A stretch of DNA of 64,000 nucleotides from Floccularia luteovirens (GCA_009739215.1 VSJF01000004.1:2728001-2792000), one strand, 5' to 3'. Numbered from the stretch's first letter, positions 46,613-60,400 are shown. The notes: a model not told the origin generated them from the sequence alone. Translations and numbers: made by a program.

Positions 46613-48034
46613 ATGAGTCCTCCGGTTCTTCATGTAGAGAAACACAAAATTACGACAACGACCCATGGCTTTCCCACCGTATCACCAGTGAACAAGTACA
46701 TGCGATCATGGGGAAAGTTTCATAATCCAAGTGATCCATGCATAATTTTAGTTTTGTCAAACGGAGCAGGATTCTGTATGTTGGATCATACAAAACATAT
46801 CTTGAACAAGTCGAGACTGACAATCCAAAAACTTGAGCCAAAGAAATCTGGGAACCCACGATCCTTGATCTTTTTGAATTCGACGACAACGACACCAGAG
46901 GATCTTTCCCAAGCATTCGCGAAGTTTGGGTAATTGATTGTCAAAACCATGGGGAAGGATATATTCTCAACGAAGATATCTTGGTCAAAGACGCTGACGC
47001 TATCAGTAATCAAATACCTCTGTCCAATTATCTGTCCTTCATAATCCTTCTGTGCAGATATTTGGGACTATGCAGACGCAATGGCCACTTTGTTCAAATC
47101 AGGATTATTTGGCGACTTGAACCCAGCCTTACATAAAGTCGTGATGGGCGGACATTCAGCAGGTTGTGTTGCTCTGTAGGTCATATTTGAACACAAACAA
47201 CAAACATCCCATGACTCGAAACTAAATCCCTGAATCCCTAGTGTGTTAGGTACCTCGTGGTTCAACCCTCCAAGTAGACTTCCGTTCGCATCCCTCTTAT
47301 TCGTTGAACCTGGGATATATACAAATACTACAGCAAAGAATCACTCAGAAGTCTATAAGTTGGCAGATGCTACTACCCCTGTACGGCGTGATATTTGGAA
47401 AAGTGAGTCAGCAGCGGCGGAATGGATGATACAGCGTCCTCGATATCTAAATTGGGACCGTAGGGTTTTTGATATATACCTGGTAAGCTATTATTACAGT
47501 CTCTTTTGTAACAGAAAGGTATCATATAAGTAACTCCCTTTCATTGACCTCCAGAAATACGGGCTTCGACCGCTCCCCACTCTATCCTATCCTGATAAGA
47601 CTGAAGGAGTGACATTGACAACACATAGGTTAGCGGAGAATTTTGCGTTTACGGGAGCCAAATTCATGTCAGACTGTTTAAACCGCTTGAACCAAATTTG
47701 CAAGCACATTCCGATTCACTTGATTTATGGCTCGAAAAATGACATGTTGTATGTTTGTTACTATTCTACTCTGATTCAAAATTTATCATAAAGTGTAGCT
47801 CTCGCGAAGCACAGGATGCACTGATTGATGCCGATGCTGGACGAACATTTGCTTCAGTAATACGAATAGATGGCGCTGGTCACCTGGTGAGTAACCGCTT
47901 GTTCTAGTTCTCTTAGACTACTGACCAAGTGATATCAAATCCAAAAGCTTCCACAGGAAAAACCGCGAAAGTTAGCAGCTGAAATGCTGAATATACTCAA
48001 AGGGGTGCTTCATCCCACGCACAGTAAACTTTGA
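46613..48034 (+). CDS. Alpha/beta hydrolase-fold protein
   Basis: Probable serine hydrolase or esterase of unknown substrate. The start MSPPVLHVEKHKIT is followed by NPSDPCIILVLSNGAGF (first strand and oxyanion region). After an intron come KEIWEPTILDLFEF, IREVWVIDCQNHGEGYILN and IWDYADAMATLFKS, then VVMGGHSAGCVA with the nucleophile serine (GHSAG, about 47150). Later come LLFVEPGIYT (the strand that often precedes the acid), IPIHLIYGSKNDML (the GSKND aspartate is a candidate acid) and VIRIDGAGHLLPQEKP with the catalytic histidine. The stop is at 48034. A complete triad is present. A decayed tandem copy follows 0.6 kb downstream. Confidence 0.88.
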
Positions 48035-48639
48035 AACTGGGTGTCTAACCGCGCTTATCGACTGATCCATTTAGTTTTGATCTCTGATGATTCTCGGACG
48101 AAATCCTAATCATATAAGCCTATATCAGCCTTGTGTAGACAATGAACGTTTCGTTTATGCTCCACACAATCTTACCTGAGGTCGTGCTTCTCTCGAATTT
48201 GACCAATGCAGGATAAACAAATGTAAACAAATCTTCCTGATATTTCCGAAACACTGACAGTTGCTTCAATGATACAGTACTATCGTTATCATCTATACAT
48301 ACGCGTAACTCTCTCATGATGCTTATTGTCGACGTTTTATTTGCCTTTTGTGAGCAAAAGCCTCATCAAAACATGCATCATATATCAACGCATCAGCTTT
48401 CAATCGATCACTCTTAATGGTTACCCTGTGATGAAGGATTCTGCGAAACACGGATACGGGCACTCTCTGACTCATGTCACGGATTTGGTTCAGTTTCATA
48501 AGTGCTACAGTACTTACAGAGATCGATGAGCGCTTGAGCTCGAGGCTTCAATAATTTTCGGCACGGTTACAACAAGTTCTGTTAAACCGGGAAGGGGCCA
48601 GTCTTACTAATTATTGACATAACCATGTCCTCAGCAACT

Positions 48640-49970
48640 CCTCAGTAGAGCAATACAAGATAACGATAACGCACGGATTTCCCGCTATCGCACCTGTCAA
48701 TAAATACACTCGTTCTTGCGGAAAAATCCATAGTCTGACAGATCCGTGCATCATTCTAATCTTGGCTCATGGTACTGGATTTTGTGAGTTCAATTTCACT
48801 TCTTACCACTGCGAAATATGGAACTGACAACCTTGATAATCAAGTCAAAGAAACATGGGAACCAACCATCCTTGATCTCTTTGATTAGATTCGACAGAGT
48901 CTTTACCAACTATCCGTGAAGTTTGGGCAATTGATTGCCAAAATCATGGAGATGGGTATGTCGTCAACGAAGAAATATTGATTGAAGTCAACAATAATAT
49001 CGGTAAGTGCCTCGTCGACATTGGTTTGGTTCATGTCTCCATCTATTATGCGGATATCTGTGACCATGGGGCCGCTCTTGTTATTTATATAACTCTAGAT
49101 TGTTTGGCGAATTAGATCCAGCTGTACATAAAGTTGGGAGCTAGACACTCAGCGGGGTGTATTGGAGAGTAGGTCTCGTTTGAACACAGAATGCAGACGT
49201 TTGAATGCTTGACCGTTGTGATATACAGGGCTTTGGCTACTCAGTGGTTTAACCTTCCGATAAGGCTCATTTCTACCTTTGCCTCCCTCATCTTCATCGA
49301 ACCCGGAATATTTACGAAGGACGTAACGGACCAACACTCGGAAATCCACAGTTGATAGCTGCTACTACTCCTACCCTGCATGATATATGGAAAAGTAAAG
49401 AACCTGCAACAGAATGGATGAAACGGCGTCCTCCATATGTGGCCTGGGACCCTTTTACCTGATGACCTGTTATACGTTATATGATCGCCTAAAACTAACT
49501 ATTGAACTGTAATATCAGAAACACACATTTCGATCTCTGCCAACAGTTGCCCTATCCAGACAAGATAGAAGGTGTGATTTTGAAGACTCATAAATTAGCT
49601 GAGAGTACTGCATTCTCAGGGGCGAGATTTACAGAAGACTCTCTGAACTGCTTGAACCAAATCTGCAAGCACATCCCAATCCACTTGAAAGTTGATTTAT
49701 GGTGCACGAAACGATGTGTTGTGAGTACTTTTCGTTGTATCTCCTTTAAGATTGACCGTAAGGTAATAGTACTCGCGAGATACAGGATTCAATTATTAAT
49801 GTAGAAGCAGGACGAAAGTTCTCCTCGGTCACAGGGCATTAGTCATTTGGTGAATTTTGTTTTGCTGTTTGAATCTACTGCGTGGATACGCGTAGCATCC
49901 CCACGACCGCTAGCAACTGAAATACTTGATATACTTAAAGAAGTTATCTCAACAAACCCCGAAAAGTAGA
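48640..49970 (+). pseudogene. Decayed tandem copy of the alpha/beta hydrolase
   Basis: It follows the upstream gene exon by exon: VEQYKITITHGFPAIAPVNK, LTDPCIILILAHGTGF, KETWEPTILDLFD then a stop, a frame change, ESLPTIREVWAIDCQNHGDG, the elbow reduced to ARHSAGCIG, then FASLIFIEPGIFT, DIWKSKEPATEWM and LNQICKHIPIHL. Several stops and frame changes interrupt it, and the last exon has lost the GSKND-type acid motif and the start of the GAGHL exon. It cannot give a full enzyme. It arose by tandem duplication and then drifted. Confidence 0.88.
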
Positions 49971-52900
49971 CATCGGTCCAAGCAACGTATTATATAAGAT
50001 AGGGTTACAGATTGTTGGTTTTTCCATTTAAACACAAACATGCACAACAGGTCTGATGACAGACTGCGCACTTCATGCGCACTAGTCCTTAAGTATTCAT
50101 ATACGCCTCCAAGTCTACTGATCCAGTTAATCGTTTTACGAAATTTTTAAAAAACAGTCTAATCCGGGTGGATCTTCAATCTGCTAGTACTGCATAGACA
50201 TAAAATGACAGCCAAAGTCAGCACACAGCCCCTCGCTTGGTCACTTTCTCATTCTAGATATGTTGCTGATTCACCCCGATTGTAATACATATACTAAACA
50301 CTAGCGATGCCGTATTAAATTTTTCCTTTTTGAGAGAGGACTCCTCGGTCGAAAGTATTTCCATTTTTCTTATACGGCCGGATGCAATTCCCGTTGTACT
50401 ATGAAAATTATGATAATGTTTAGTTCTTGCGACGACTGATTGATAATTTAAACCAGTACACATAGGAAGTATCATGCCAGAAACACCTCGCACTTTTTAT
50501 GTTTGGAGTAAGCCTGGTATAGTTTATACCTAATATTTCGGGTGAGAAGGCGGTTTTACACTCTATCATTTCCTTGTACTTAACTATACACCACTTATCT
50601 CGAGCGCCGAAATTGAAAGCTTTCAGCTTTTAATATATTAGTTCAGGTACGATCGATTACAATCCTCTAAATCAAGTGCCGGAGACTTCCAGAATAAACA
50701 AATATAAATTTGTCTTGGGTGCGCTTTAAAACAGTTTGGCACTTAAGCCTATTGATTTGCTTCCGTTGCAGTTCTTCTTGAACCACGTCAGTCGTAGATA
50801 CCATTTCTTATAAAAGTTCACAAGAAAAAATTATTAGGCCAACAGTATCGGGGGGATATCGTGCCCCTCTAAGTATAGGGTCTCTAACCAACAACGTAAA
50901 CTTTTTTCAACCTGTAAGGGTATCCTCATGGTCATATTAACCACACTGAAAATCATTCAGAAAGCGTCCCATGGAGATAGATCATCATATGCGCATCCTG
51001 ATTTACTTGAACTTGCTGTATGGAGAGAGAATCACCCTGCCGTTGTCAGGCCCCGACATTGTCGGGAGCGCTCGTTCCCTAAATATATCCAACGTAATAT
51101 GCAAATGTTCTTAAAATTCATTGGAGTGAAGGGCATCTCGGTCATGTATCACCGCCAATCTACCCCCTTCTAAAGCTGGTAACGTAGTCGTCATAAAATC
51201 CACAATAAAAGTGATACGAGCAATTGCCAGGTAGCGCATATCTTTGATGCGAACCCAGAAGTTACCGATGATAGTGAGGAGATGGTATTCTATAGTAGCA
51301 GGCAGGGCTCATTTTGATGCAGAATGATGAATCGATGATATTCCAGCCTCTTTCTCCCCTCGAAAACTGGTAGGTACCGGCTCACAATCATACCGGACAA
51401 CGACTGTCATTCAAAGCATGACACACGTATCAAAGACAAAAACCTTGTAATCTTTCATTATCTACATAGTCCACACTGATCGCAAAGAAGCAAATTATCT
51501 TGCAGTATTTCAAGAGTGCTGTAAAACAAATCGGATTACCCACAGCTTGAGTGGCGATGCTCGAAATTTAAGTTGCTGAGTTGACAGATTTTTTTTCGGC
51601 CAAGTTATCCCAGCCTGCTCCACCTCCCAAATTGCTTTTGCATAATAGCGACTAAGGGTCGATGCATAATGTCCGTGGTTAGGTTTCTTGCATTTAGAAA
51701 TCACACATGGGGTGGATTGGATTGGAAAACTATGTCCCATTTTCACATGGGTTCATTTTGGAGATGTATTCAGGTTATCTGAGAAAAATTGATTGATTTT
51801 CTGTCATCTGCATTGCAGGTTTACATGATCCGCGGCGCTACCGCGGTCTTGATAACAGATTTTAGTATTCAAGTACATTTACGTGAACCCAACATGGTGA
51901 ACGTTAATTGATGCATTTGTTAATGGAGTCAAGAACAATCCGAAAATGACGCGACGTGGAATATATATTTTCGCTTATCCTGATTCATTCCTATTCATAC
52001 ACATATTTTAGTTTGAATCTGCCAGATACATTCGAGGGAAGGATAAACATGGTAATATATTTCCAGGCTGTCTAGAGAGAATCCACGGGTGCCTGAAAGG
52101 GATTTTCGCTTAGCCCCAAAATGAGGACTTGTTCCTCAATATGTAATATCTTGGAAGCTTGACACCTCTTGGTTGACATTTGGTTGACAAATAATAAAAA
52201 AACAAAGCAAATGTTTTCCGAAAAGCTGTTGTTTATAACGTACTCAAGATCAGGAAGTAACCTTATTGAGTTTCGGCTGACATGTTCTATATAATCTCAG
52301 GGGACGATCCTCCCCCGTCAAGCCCGGTGCCAACATACCCACAGCACTTCCAAGATGAAAGTAATCATCAGCATAGGTGCATGGGGATTTCTATTCCCAA
52401 AACTGAAAGTTAACGTTTCTAGGTCACAATATGGAGTTCATGTGGGCACTGGTGCCGGTGAGATGTGTCACAATACCCTTACTAGCTCTGATACAAGACA
52501 CAAAAAGCCTTGGCTAGTAATTAAAGGTGTTATCAGCCAATCCATGATTAAATAAGACGAATTTTCATAAAGAGGTTGACAGTGGCAATTACATTCTCTC
52601 GACAGCTCTTTCGTAATCTTGTAACGCAGCTTCTATTGGCACTTCCACGGTCTCTGTCGCACATATGGTGAAAAATCATTGGTTACGAAATTCACCTGAC
52701 GCCCAGTTTCATGTGGATAGTTGGGATCATTGAGTGGCAAGCTGATTTAAAAATATATACAGCTCTAACCTCATCAATAATAGGATGGATTTGGTTTCAA
52801 ATCTCAAGCTCTGCAGATACAAGCGAAACCGTGGTTTTAATTGCCCGATTATAACGATACAAATATAATGATTCAAGAACAAGAACAATATCAACCGAAA

Positions 52901-52976
52901 TCATGTATGAGGGTTCAACACTGATTGTTCGATACACGATCAAGAAGAACAGCTCGGCAAGGCGGTTATTACGCAT
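49971..52976. other. 3-kb interval without a recognised gene
   Basis: AT-rich sequence with only short frames (at most 81 codons). The frames at 50928-51173 and 52355-52555 show no family resemblance and weak coding character. Nothing repetitive stands out by eye. The 3' flank of the C2H2 regulator occupies the right end. Confidence 0.4.
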
Positions 52977-54661
52977 CTACCAGATGTCAGACATGTGTTC
53001 GTCTTTGACGATGCTTACTGAAGTTCTTCTACCTGAGAATGCAGGTCGCAGAGCGGTCGACACATGAGAATTTGTTCCAGACCGGAAGTATTGTGTGGAA
53101 GGGCTATACATGTGCGTCTGCCGGGGAGAAGGAGATGGAGAAAGTGATGGAGAAGGGGAAGACGAAGGGAAACTTGATCCCGGGGTTGCAGAGCGTAGAT
53201 CCGAGCGTAGTTGTTGCTGTTTACCAAATTGCGTTCGCACGCAAGGAGCAGCGGGAATCCCCACAGAAACTCGTGCCATTGACTGAGATAGAGCCACAGC
53301 ATGGTGTGCCGCGAGTGGGTCATACGGGGTATCGTACTCCAGTAACTCATCTTCCTCATCCATGTCGCGTGCAGAATAAGGGCCATGATCAAACGAATCA
53401 GAAGCGTCATCTTCAGAGTCCCCATTCATTGGGAAACCAGAGTTAACCTGTGACTGCGAGTAAATATTTCCATGTGAATGGCGCGCATGATTCGAGCCAC
53501 TTTGCTCAATAAAAGCGAGCCGAGGAGAGGGTGCCGTGCGCCGACGCCGACGGCGGCTGTCATTGGAGGGCGCGCGCGAAAACCCAGGTGTTGTGTGGTT
53601 ACGATAATGACGTCGCATATTCGAATTTACGTTGAACTCGCGACCGCAGTTTTGCCAAGGACACCGAAAAGCTGTGGTAATTCGTGTTCAACGTTGGATA
53701 GGAAACGAAGGAAACGAATAACTCACGAGTGGCGCCAGTATGTGTATTGGCATGAATTCTCAAGCTGCTGGGACGATTGAAACGCTTGCCACATGTAGGG
53801 CAAATGTGTTTTTTGCCATTACTACTTTCTGACGGGCTGTCATCCTCGCTGACATTACTAGCATCCGTGTTTGGAAGAACATCTGAGTGGGAGGCTGCCA
53901 ATCGTGTGGAAGTTGTATGAGGGAAAGACATTACACCAGATGGTGACGAGATTGAAGCAGCATTTGAGCGGGATATCACTGTGGCACCCTGGCGCTGGGT
54001 AGGCATAACGGACACAGTTGAGCGCCTTTGACGATCATTAGGATTTGGAAAGCTTAATTGTTGTGGCGACGCTACCGATACGCGAAACGATGACATAGAT
54101 CCGTTGTTAACACCAACTTGGCCATTTTGCCCTGGTTTCGTGGTTGAGCGATTGGGGAAGGTTGCACAAGAGGTGAGATGTTCGAGAGAAGGACGAGTGG
54201 GGTCAGATTTTAGTACGTCAAATGAGTAGCGAGAATCTGAGAGATTTTTGGACGTGGGTTGTTGTGTTTGACCAGAGTATGCTGAATGTCTGCTTGAGCT
54301 GGGACTATGACGGTCTTGGCTAGTGATTGGAGGCAAGTCATATATGTGAGGGCGTGAACTGTTCTGCCTTGTAGCATACTCATCACGCTGCCGGGGATAT
54401 TGAGAAGAGAGTGCCTTCAGAAACCATGAGGTCATTTTAAACGGGATAAATTGAAATATAAGTACTGATGATCTCGGAATTTGTGAAGCTGTAGCTGGAT
54501 GGCTCGTATTTTTCAGGAGATAATCTGAAAAGGGAGTAATTAATCCCATCTGAGGAATTGAGGAAGAGATGAAACATACCTGGAAACATCTCACGAATGC
54601 TTGGTAAGGAGATAGTGGGGGACAAAGTGGGGGACAAAGTGAGATGATTAGGAGGAAACAT
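52977..54661 (-). CDS. C2H2 zinc-finger transcription factor
   Basis: Nuclear DNA-binding regulator. Proposed start MFPPNHLTLSPT at 54661. Splicing a 55-bp intron joins LPSIREMF to PDYLLKNTSH, restoring the short LPSIREMFP-type motif common at the start of such basidiomycete regulators. After a long Ser/Thr/Gln-rich region come two fingers: ICPTCGKRFNRPSSLRIHANTH, and after an intron, CPWQNCGREFNVNSNMRRHYRNH. A basic stretch (DSRRRRRRTAP), an acidic segment (DMDEEDELLEYD) and a Ser/Pro-rich tail follow, ending at 52977. Finger spacing is canonical (C-x2-C-x12-H-x3-H, and C-x4-C in the second). An upstream in-frame ATG at 54766 exists but precedes pyrimidine-rich text that looks like leader. 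Confidence 0.9.
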
Positions 54662-57600
54662 TGGTGGGGGTGAATTGGTGGGATAGGAATGAGAGGGAGA
54701 GAGTGATGGAAATGGACAGAGTATTATATATCCCAGCGGATATATATAAGTATGCAAGGTTTCCAAACTATATACCGGGTATCCGAATAGGTGCGAGGCA
54801 AACCAACTTGCAAAGGAAATGATCAGAAGCTGGTTGCAGTGGCGAGATGACCGGCGTGCTTAGTGTGATGGGAAGCAATAGACTTGCACCGAGGGGATAA
54901 AAGTATAAAATAGCGTCAACGTCAAGTTGTAGTATGGTTGGTTATATGGTAGTGGGTACCAACATGAGCACTAACTGGGCATGAGCATGGTATCGCAAGA
55001 TTTGAACAGACTTATAAGACAGAGAAACAACAACAACAGGATTGGCGTCTCCAGGTTGCTGCCCTGACTCCCTGACAAATGCGATAAATCTCTTTGACGT
55101 TATCGAAGGCACACCGATCTGCGGCATGTTTACCCGCCTTAGAGCCCGTTCCGAACCTAATCTGCCTTTATTTTTTTTATGACCCAAACCCACCCCACAT
55201 TCCGAGGTCAATCAGTCCATTAGGATTCTGCATAAGGCTATGCTCACCTTCGCACGAACTGGTGCAAAGTTGCATACCCCGATGAGGGATCTTCGTGGTT
55301 AGGGACCAAAAGTGGACATCCACGGCTGTCAAGCGTGTCACAGATGTACAGGTGGTCCATGTCAAAAGATCGATATCAAAAGCGGCCGTGGCACTGCCAA
55401 ACATGCAGTGCAAAGAGATGACCGGGCAACAGGGCCATACGTCCAAGAATAACAATACGAAAGGGGAATGCGTTTGCAACTAATTCTTGCACATGTGAAA
55501 ATGGGCCATATCGATAATATATTTCCCTCGGCACGCCGATGCCGAGTGATTTTAATTGGAACTCCACAGTTTCTCAAGAAAAGATCAGCGGTTTGCAAAC
55601 TGAGCAAATTTACCAGATTTGCAATCTTCCTCATTTATCAGGCGAGGGCCCAAATCCAACACATCCTCACGGCGGTGACCAAACACGAGTAGCGTTTTGA
55701 ATGGCGTGACAGGAGTGGCGATTTCCAAGTATGGCTTATGACCACTGAGATGGAAGAGTTTCCGCTGTTCGCTGTCAGAGACCCCTCTGGCCCGGCGAGT
55801 GAAGGGGAGCGAGACGACAATGTGAAAGGAGCATACCATATCGGCTACTTAACAATAAACCGTAATTACTTGAACTTCGATTTGTCATCCGCCGATCAAG
55901 TCGCCTCTTATTTCCTGATATGGGCTGCCGGCATTCTACGGGTGGATCGCCGGGATAGCCAGCAGCGTCAGCTTCTCCTGAAGCAGACAAATCGTCCCAG
56001 TCCATATCAACCACATGCACCCAGCGCTCGTGCCCATGTCCATATCCATAGTTCTGTAGTTGCGACTACTGTACATACACCCCACCTTGTATAGAAGTCT
56101 AACTCCCCATTCTAGGATGCCGTCAATCGTCCTTCCATCTTTTTTCATCCTCCGTGTACATCGAACACCCACCACAAGTGCGTTTAATGCCCGTATTCCT
56201 TGGACCGCGCGGAGCTCATGGCCACAACTATTTGTGGCACGCCCTAGCTCCGGTGAAGCTTTATACATGCTTAAGACTCAAGGACCATCCCTGCTTGCAT
56301 GCAACTAGATATCCTAATGCATGCACCTCTCTCTCCTAACGTATATGGTTCCCTGCTTTCCGAAAGCAACGGGGTTGAGCCTATATCTTGAGGGTGAACA
56401 TGTGAGTTGAGCCCCATGGGCACTGCAACAAGCCGTGTGGTTTTTTCGGGAGAAGGTGTCATTAACAGCATCCTGGCTACTCGGCCCATGGGCCTTGGAC
56501 CATTCCAGGAGAATCGATGACGAACACGATTCGCGGTTTGTCCCATATTTGGGAGGATCCTTGATGGGATTAAATCGGTCTCGTTCCACTTGCAAGTGTA
56601 AGTCTTGTATATTGCGGCAATGCAGAAAAGTTGCCGGTCATCTCGGTTCGATGGCACCGCCTGTGAGGACCACCCAAAATATCTCTTCGGCGACAATCCA
56701 GGAATGCCGAGAAACGATCCCACAGTGTCTGACTGGAAAATCGAAACCTGTTTCTGGCCGTATCACGATCTCTGAGAAAGTCATAGTTGTATCCTACCTC
56801 ATTTCTGTACCAATAAACAAATCTGCCTGCGTCAGCCATACAAATTGTATGTATTACGCACCCAACCACCGCCCAGGTTATAAATTGCTATAGAACATAC
56901 CCCATAAAGTGATGTACATGGCCGTTTTGCCCGTGCATCGCCGAATTAAGCTCAACACACCATATATTCCGGCGGGATCTGAGTTGGTTTGATGATGTGA
57001 TCTGGTATGATCAGCAACCCTGACCACTCCCACCGCAAGTTGACTGCCGTAAAGGGTTATTAGCACCGTCAGCTACATATTCGACACAAGCTAATCCTAG
57101 GTCTTCCTCAGACTAAACTAAAACACACGCCTTTGTTATTTTTATTTCATTTACATTGTCGAGACTGCGGCGCTGCATGCTTCCTTGAAATGGAAAGAAA
57201 TGCTCACGGGAATGTGTTGTCAGAATAGGTAAAGTTTGTCGTCCATTATCGTCATGCCCATCACTTCTTGCATCGTGACAGATAGAAGTTCCGATATGTT
57301 CGTGCGATGTACTGTATTCCATCAACTAAGACTGATAACTCATCTACAATCCTCTTCTGGGTGAGCGCCCGGCACCATGTTCCAGCCGTGAGGTTGCGTT
57401 TGCAAAACGTTATACTTGGAATGAATCGGACACAAGATGAGACGGTAACGGGCACTGGAATGGAGCATTTGAATGACCTTGGACACTTGTCATCTTTTTT
57501 TTTTTGCGTACGCTCAACCAGTTAAATGACATAAAGATAGGGGTATAAAAATAGTTTCATCAGCGAGATTTGCTTTTTTTAATTTCAATTTTCGTAAGGT

Positions 57601-58712
57601 TCACAGCTATATAACTGTGGTTTGCTTTTCTAGCTGTAAAAAAATATTGTTCACTTAGTTAATTTATTGGTCACTGCGATGTGTTGCGTGGCTACTGAAC
57701 AATGTGGTATACTTTAAGTATGTGTCTAGCCAGTTTAACTAGTGCACAGCAATCAAGTATTCTGGCAGCTCCAAAATAAAATTTTTTAGGGTATATAGAG
57801 CCAAAGGCATCTTACCGCCCCATAAAGCGACACATCCTCACAGCTTCTGGATGTGAAAATGATTTACAAACTAACCATCCATGAACCGGTCATGATAGGA
57901 GCTATGTCACTGGTTTGACACCTTGGGTCGCCGTGGTTCGGTTATTCCTCGTAATACAACGCATCTGACAAGAACAGTGTAATAGAAGCAATTTTGACCA
58001 TCACTTTCCTGTTTGATTTCCCTAGCTGGCTGGGCAGGTCAAAGCTCGAAACATAACAGAAACAATGTGAATGTCCGTCACATGGAGACTTGATTTTGGA
58101 GCAGGTGATGTAAAGGTTCTTGAAAATTTTTCCTCAACAATTTTAATCCTCTTTGGAGTCGTTTATCCATTCGTAAGGCGTACCAGTGGCTACGAATTCA
58201 AGTCCGGGGACACGATTCCCTTGTTGCTGCATCCTTATCGGCGGCAAATCACATGGAGGACACGACTCCGAACACCCCACGCGAACCCTGAGCTTCTAAG
58301 CACAATGTCGACATTGCAAGTGCTCGACAATTAACCCGGGTCATGCTTGAGCTGCTGTGGTACGTGAAAATGTCAAACCTTTCATAAGCATAGTTATGTT
58401 AATTCCCATCGACGTCCAGATCAGGATCAAGCTGTTGAACCGATACAAAGCCATTCGGACCATCGGATCTAAAGCTGTGTCTTTCGTACTAGATAAATAG
58501 TAATGGGTATCTAGAGAGTCCAAGTTGGATTAGAAAAAGAAAAATCGACGTTTAAACACATACATGTGTTAGTGAGTGTTGACCATGACTGTACTTAAGT
58601 ATAATGGGACCGGCCACAACAAAGTACAATTTTGACCATGTGGAAAAATAAATAACCGACGTTGGAAATTTTGAAGTTTCCGAGTTTCTCAATCACTCAA
58701 AAGAAAGAAAAA
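54662..58712. other. 4-kb interval without a recognised gene
   Basis: Frames up to 152 codons exist (56435-56893 plus, 56271-56723 minus), but they overlap antisense to each other, lack family resemblance and have no convincing exon partners. The C2H2 gene's upstream region (54.66-55.0 kb) contains purine-rich runs. A block of T/A-rich sequence lies at 57.49-57.7 kb. I see no supported feature. Confidence 0.4.
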
Positions 58713-59591
58713 ATGTTCAACGTCCTTCGCCGTTTTTCCAGCTCAGCTTCTACAGGTGGTGCAGCAAATAAATTGTACGTCAAATTATCTATTACCCCCA
58801 TGTTCAAACTATCCAACTAACGCTTTGCTTGTAGGTCAAACGTTTTCGTATGATTTCATGTATTACTATATATATTCGGACTGGCGCTGAAAATTCTCTG
58901 TTTCTTACAAAGTTTGACGTTGCCATTGATTCCAAGCCAAAAGGACGAATCATTTTCCGTCTTTTCGACGACAAAGTCCCTCTCACTGCGCGTAACTTCC
59001 GTGAGCTATGCACCGGACAGCACGGGTTTGGTTATGCTGGAAGCATCTTCCATCGTATCATTCCCAATGTGAGTTATTTGGCTTCTGTCTCTTCTGCCTT
59101 GCTTATACTATAACTTAGTTTATGTTGCAAGGAGGGGACTTTACAAGGCATAATGGAACAGGGGGTAAATCAATTTATGGAGAGCGCTTTGCTGGTGAGT
59201 GGATCTTATTTGTATCGTAAACGCATGTTAGACTAATGTTATTAAGATGAAAATTTTGCTTTGAAGCACGACAAACCAGGTCTGCTTTCAATGGCAAATG
59301 CTGGACCAAATAGCAATGGGTCACAAGTGAGGACATTGAACGACTCTTACGACATTTCATACTCACTTCCATGACTAGTTCTTCATTACGACAGTCAAAA
59401 CCCCATGGGTAAGCTTATATGTCTTTTTGGTTTTTCTAGAAACTAACATCATGTAGCTGGATCAGCGCCATGTTGTTTTTGGTGAAGTTGTAGAAGGAAT
59501 GAACATAGTGAAGGAGATTGAGCGGGTGGGGACGGAAAGCGGCAAGACAACAAGCGAAGTAAAGATAACGTCGAGCGGAGTTGAAGAGTAG
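58713..59591 (+). CDS. Cyclophilin-type peptidyl-prolyl isomerase, probably mitochondrial
   Basis: Catalyses cis-trans isomerisation of Xaa-Pro bonds. The N-terminus [13 protein letters not shown] has arginine, serine and hydrophobic residues without acids, as in mitochondrial presequences. Spliced exons give [58 protein letters not shown] (active-site R, F, M, Q), [37 protein letters not shown] (A-N-x-G-x-N-x-S-Q core), then [19 protein letters not shown] and the stop at 59591. Seven exons with short introns. The tryptophan contact for cyclosporin appears as histidine in [11 protein letters not shown], where the classical W-L-D-x-x-H-V-V-F-G order gives [13 protein letters not shown], so the W is in fact present before LD. 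It looks complete. Convergent with URA5, with 39 bp between stop codons. Confidence 0.94.
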
Positions 59592-59630
59592 GACATGGGT
59601 ATACGATCTATGTCATCACACTGATTCTAA

Positions 59631-60400
59631 TCAATTATTCCTTATACCATATTCCTCCCGGTAGGCTTCCATATGTCTGAGTTCTTCGCGCATTTCCTTG
59701 CGATCCAACCAAGTAATAAGATCAGACATCTTGAGAATTGACAGCACCCGTCCTTTTCCTATTAGTTCCTCAATTTCCTCTACTGCGCTGAGGCCCCCCA
59801 GCCCACCTCGTTCCTCACGATCTAGTGCTTGTATAACGCCAACGACCTCTCCGCCACTCTGACGGACAGCCAATATAGCTTTACGCACTGCCGTTCCTGC
59901 TGTCATTACATCGTCCAGAACAACAACTCGTTTCCCGGCAACATCTACGCCAACCATTTGTCCTCCTTCGCCGTGTGCTTTTACTTCCTTGCGGTCATAC
60001 GCTAGCCCAATGTCGAGCGCGTACTGTGTGTGAAGAATGACAGTTGTCACAGCTGCAAATGGGATACCTTTGTATGCGGGGCCAAATATGACATCGAAAG
60101 ATGGAAGTGATGGTTCAGCGGTCTTGTTGTTCAGGGCTGTGCTAAGTGTAGCAGCGTACGCGCTTGCTAAGGTGTGAAGAATCGGTCCAGAAGACAACAA
60201 CCCTGCATTAAAGAAGTAGGGAGAGGTTCTGATAACGATAACTAGTGAATTATAGGTTTCGGCTAGCACTTGAGGAAATGGACTTACCGCCCTGATTTGA
60301 GTACAAAAGAGCCAAACTTTAATGCGCCAATTGTCATTGCATGTTCGATTAACTCTGATTTGTATGTATCGAGAGCCGAAGACGTTGTGATGGTACTCAT
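59631..60400 (-). CDS. URA5: Orotate phosphoribosyltransferase
   Basis: Fifth step of pyrimidine synthesis: orotate plus PRPP to orotidine monophosphate, in the cytosol. The start MSTITTSSALDTYKSELIEH at 60400 is followed by IGALKFGSFVLKSGR, a 59-bp intron, and TSPYFFNAGLLSSGP. The second exon carries FDVIFGPAYKGIPFAA, LDIGLAYDRKEVKAHGEGG (flexible catalytic loop) and the PRPP-binding motif RVVVLDDVMTAGTAVRKA. It ends MEAYREEYGIRNN at 59631. Length (about 235 residues) and all motifs agree with a functional enzyme. A longer frame that continues upstream through the intron is an artefact. Confidence 0.96.

Noticed and set aside
53039..53446. 135-codon plus-strand frame
   Set aside because: Antisense to the Ser/Pro-rich tail of the C2H2 factor, whose minus-strand frame is well supported.
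56271..56893. Overlapping 150-codon frames on both strands
   Set aside because: They are antisense to each other, have no recognisable domain and no plausible intron context.
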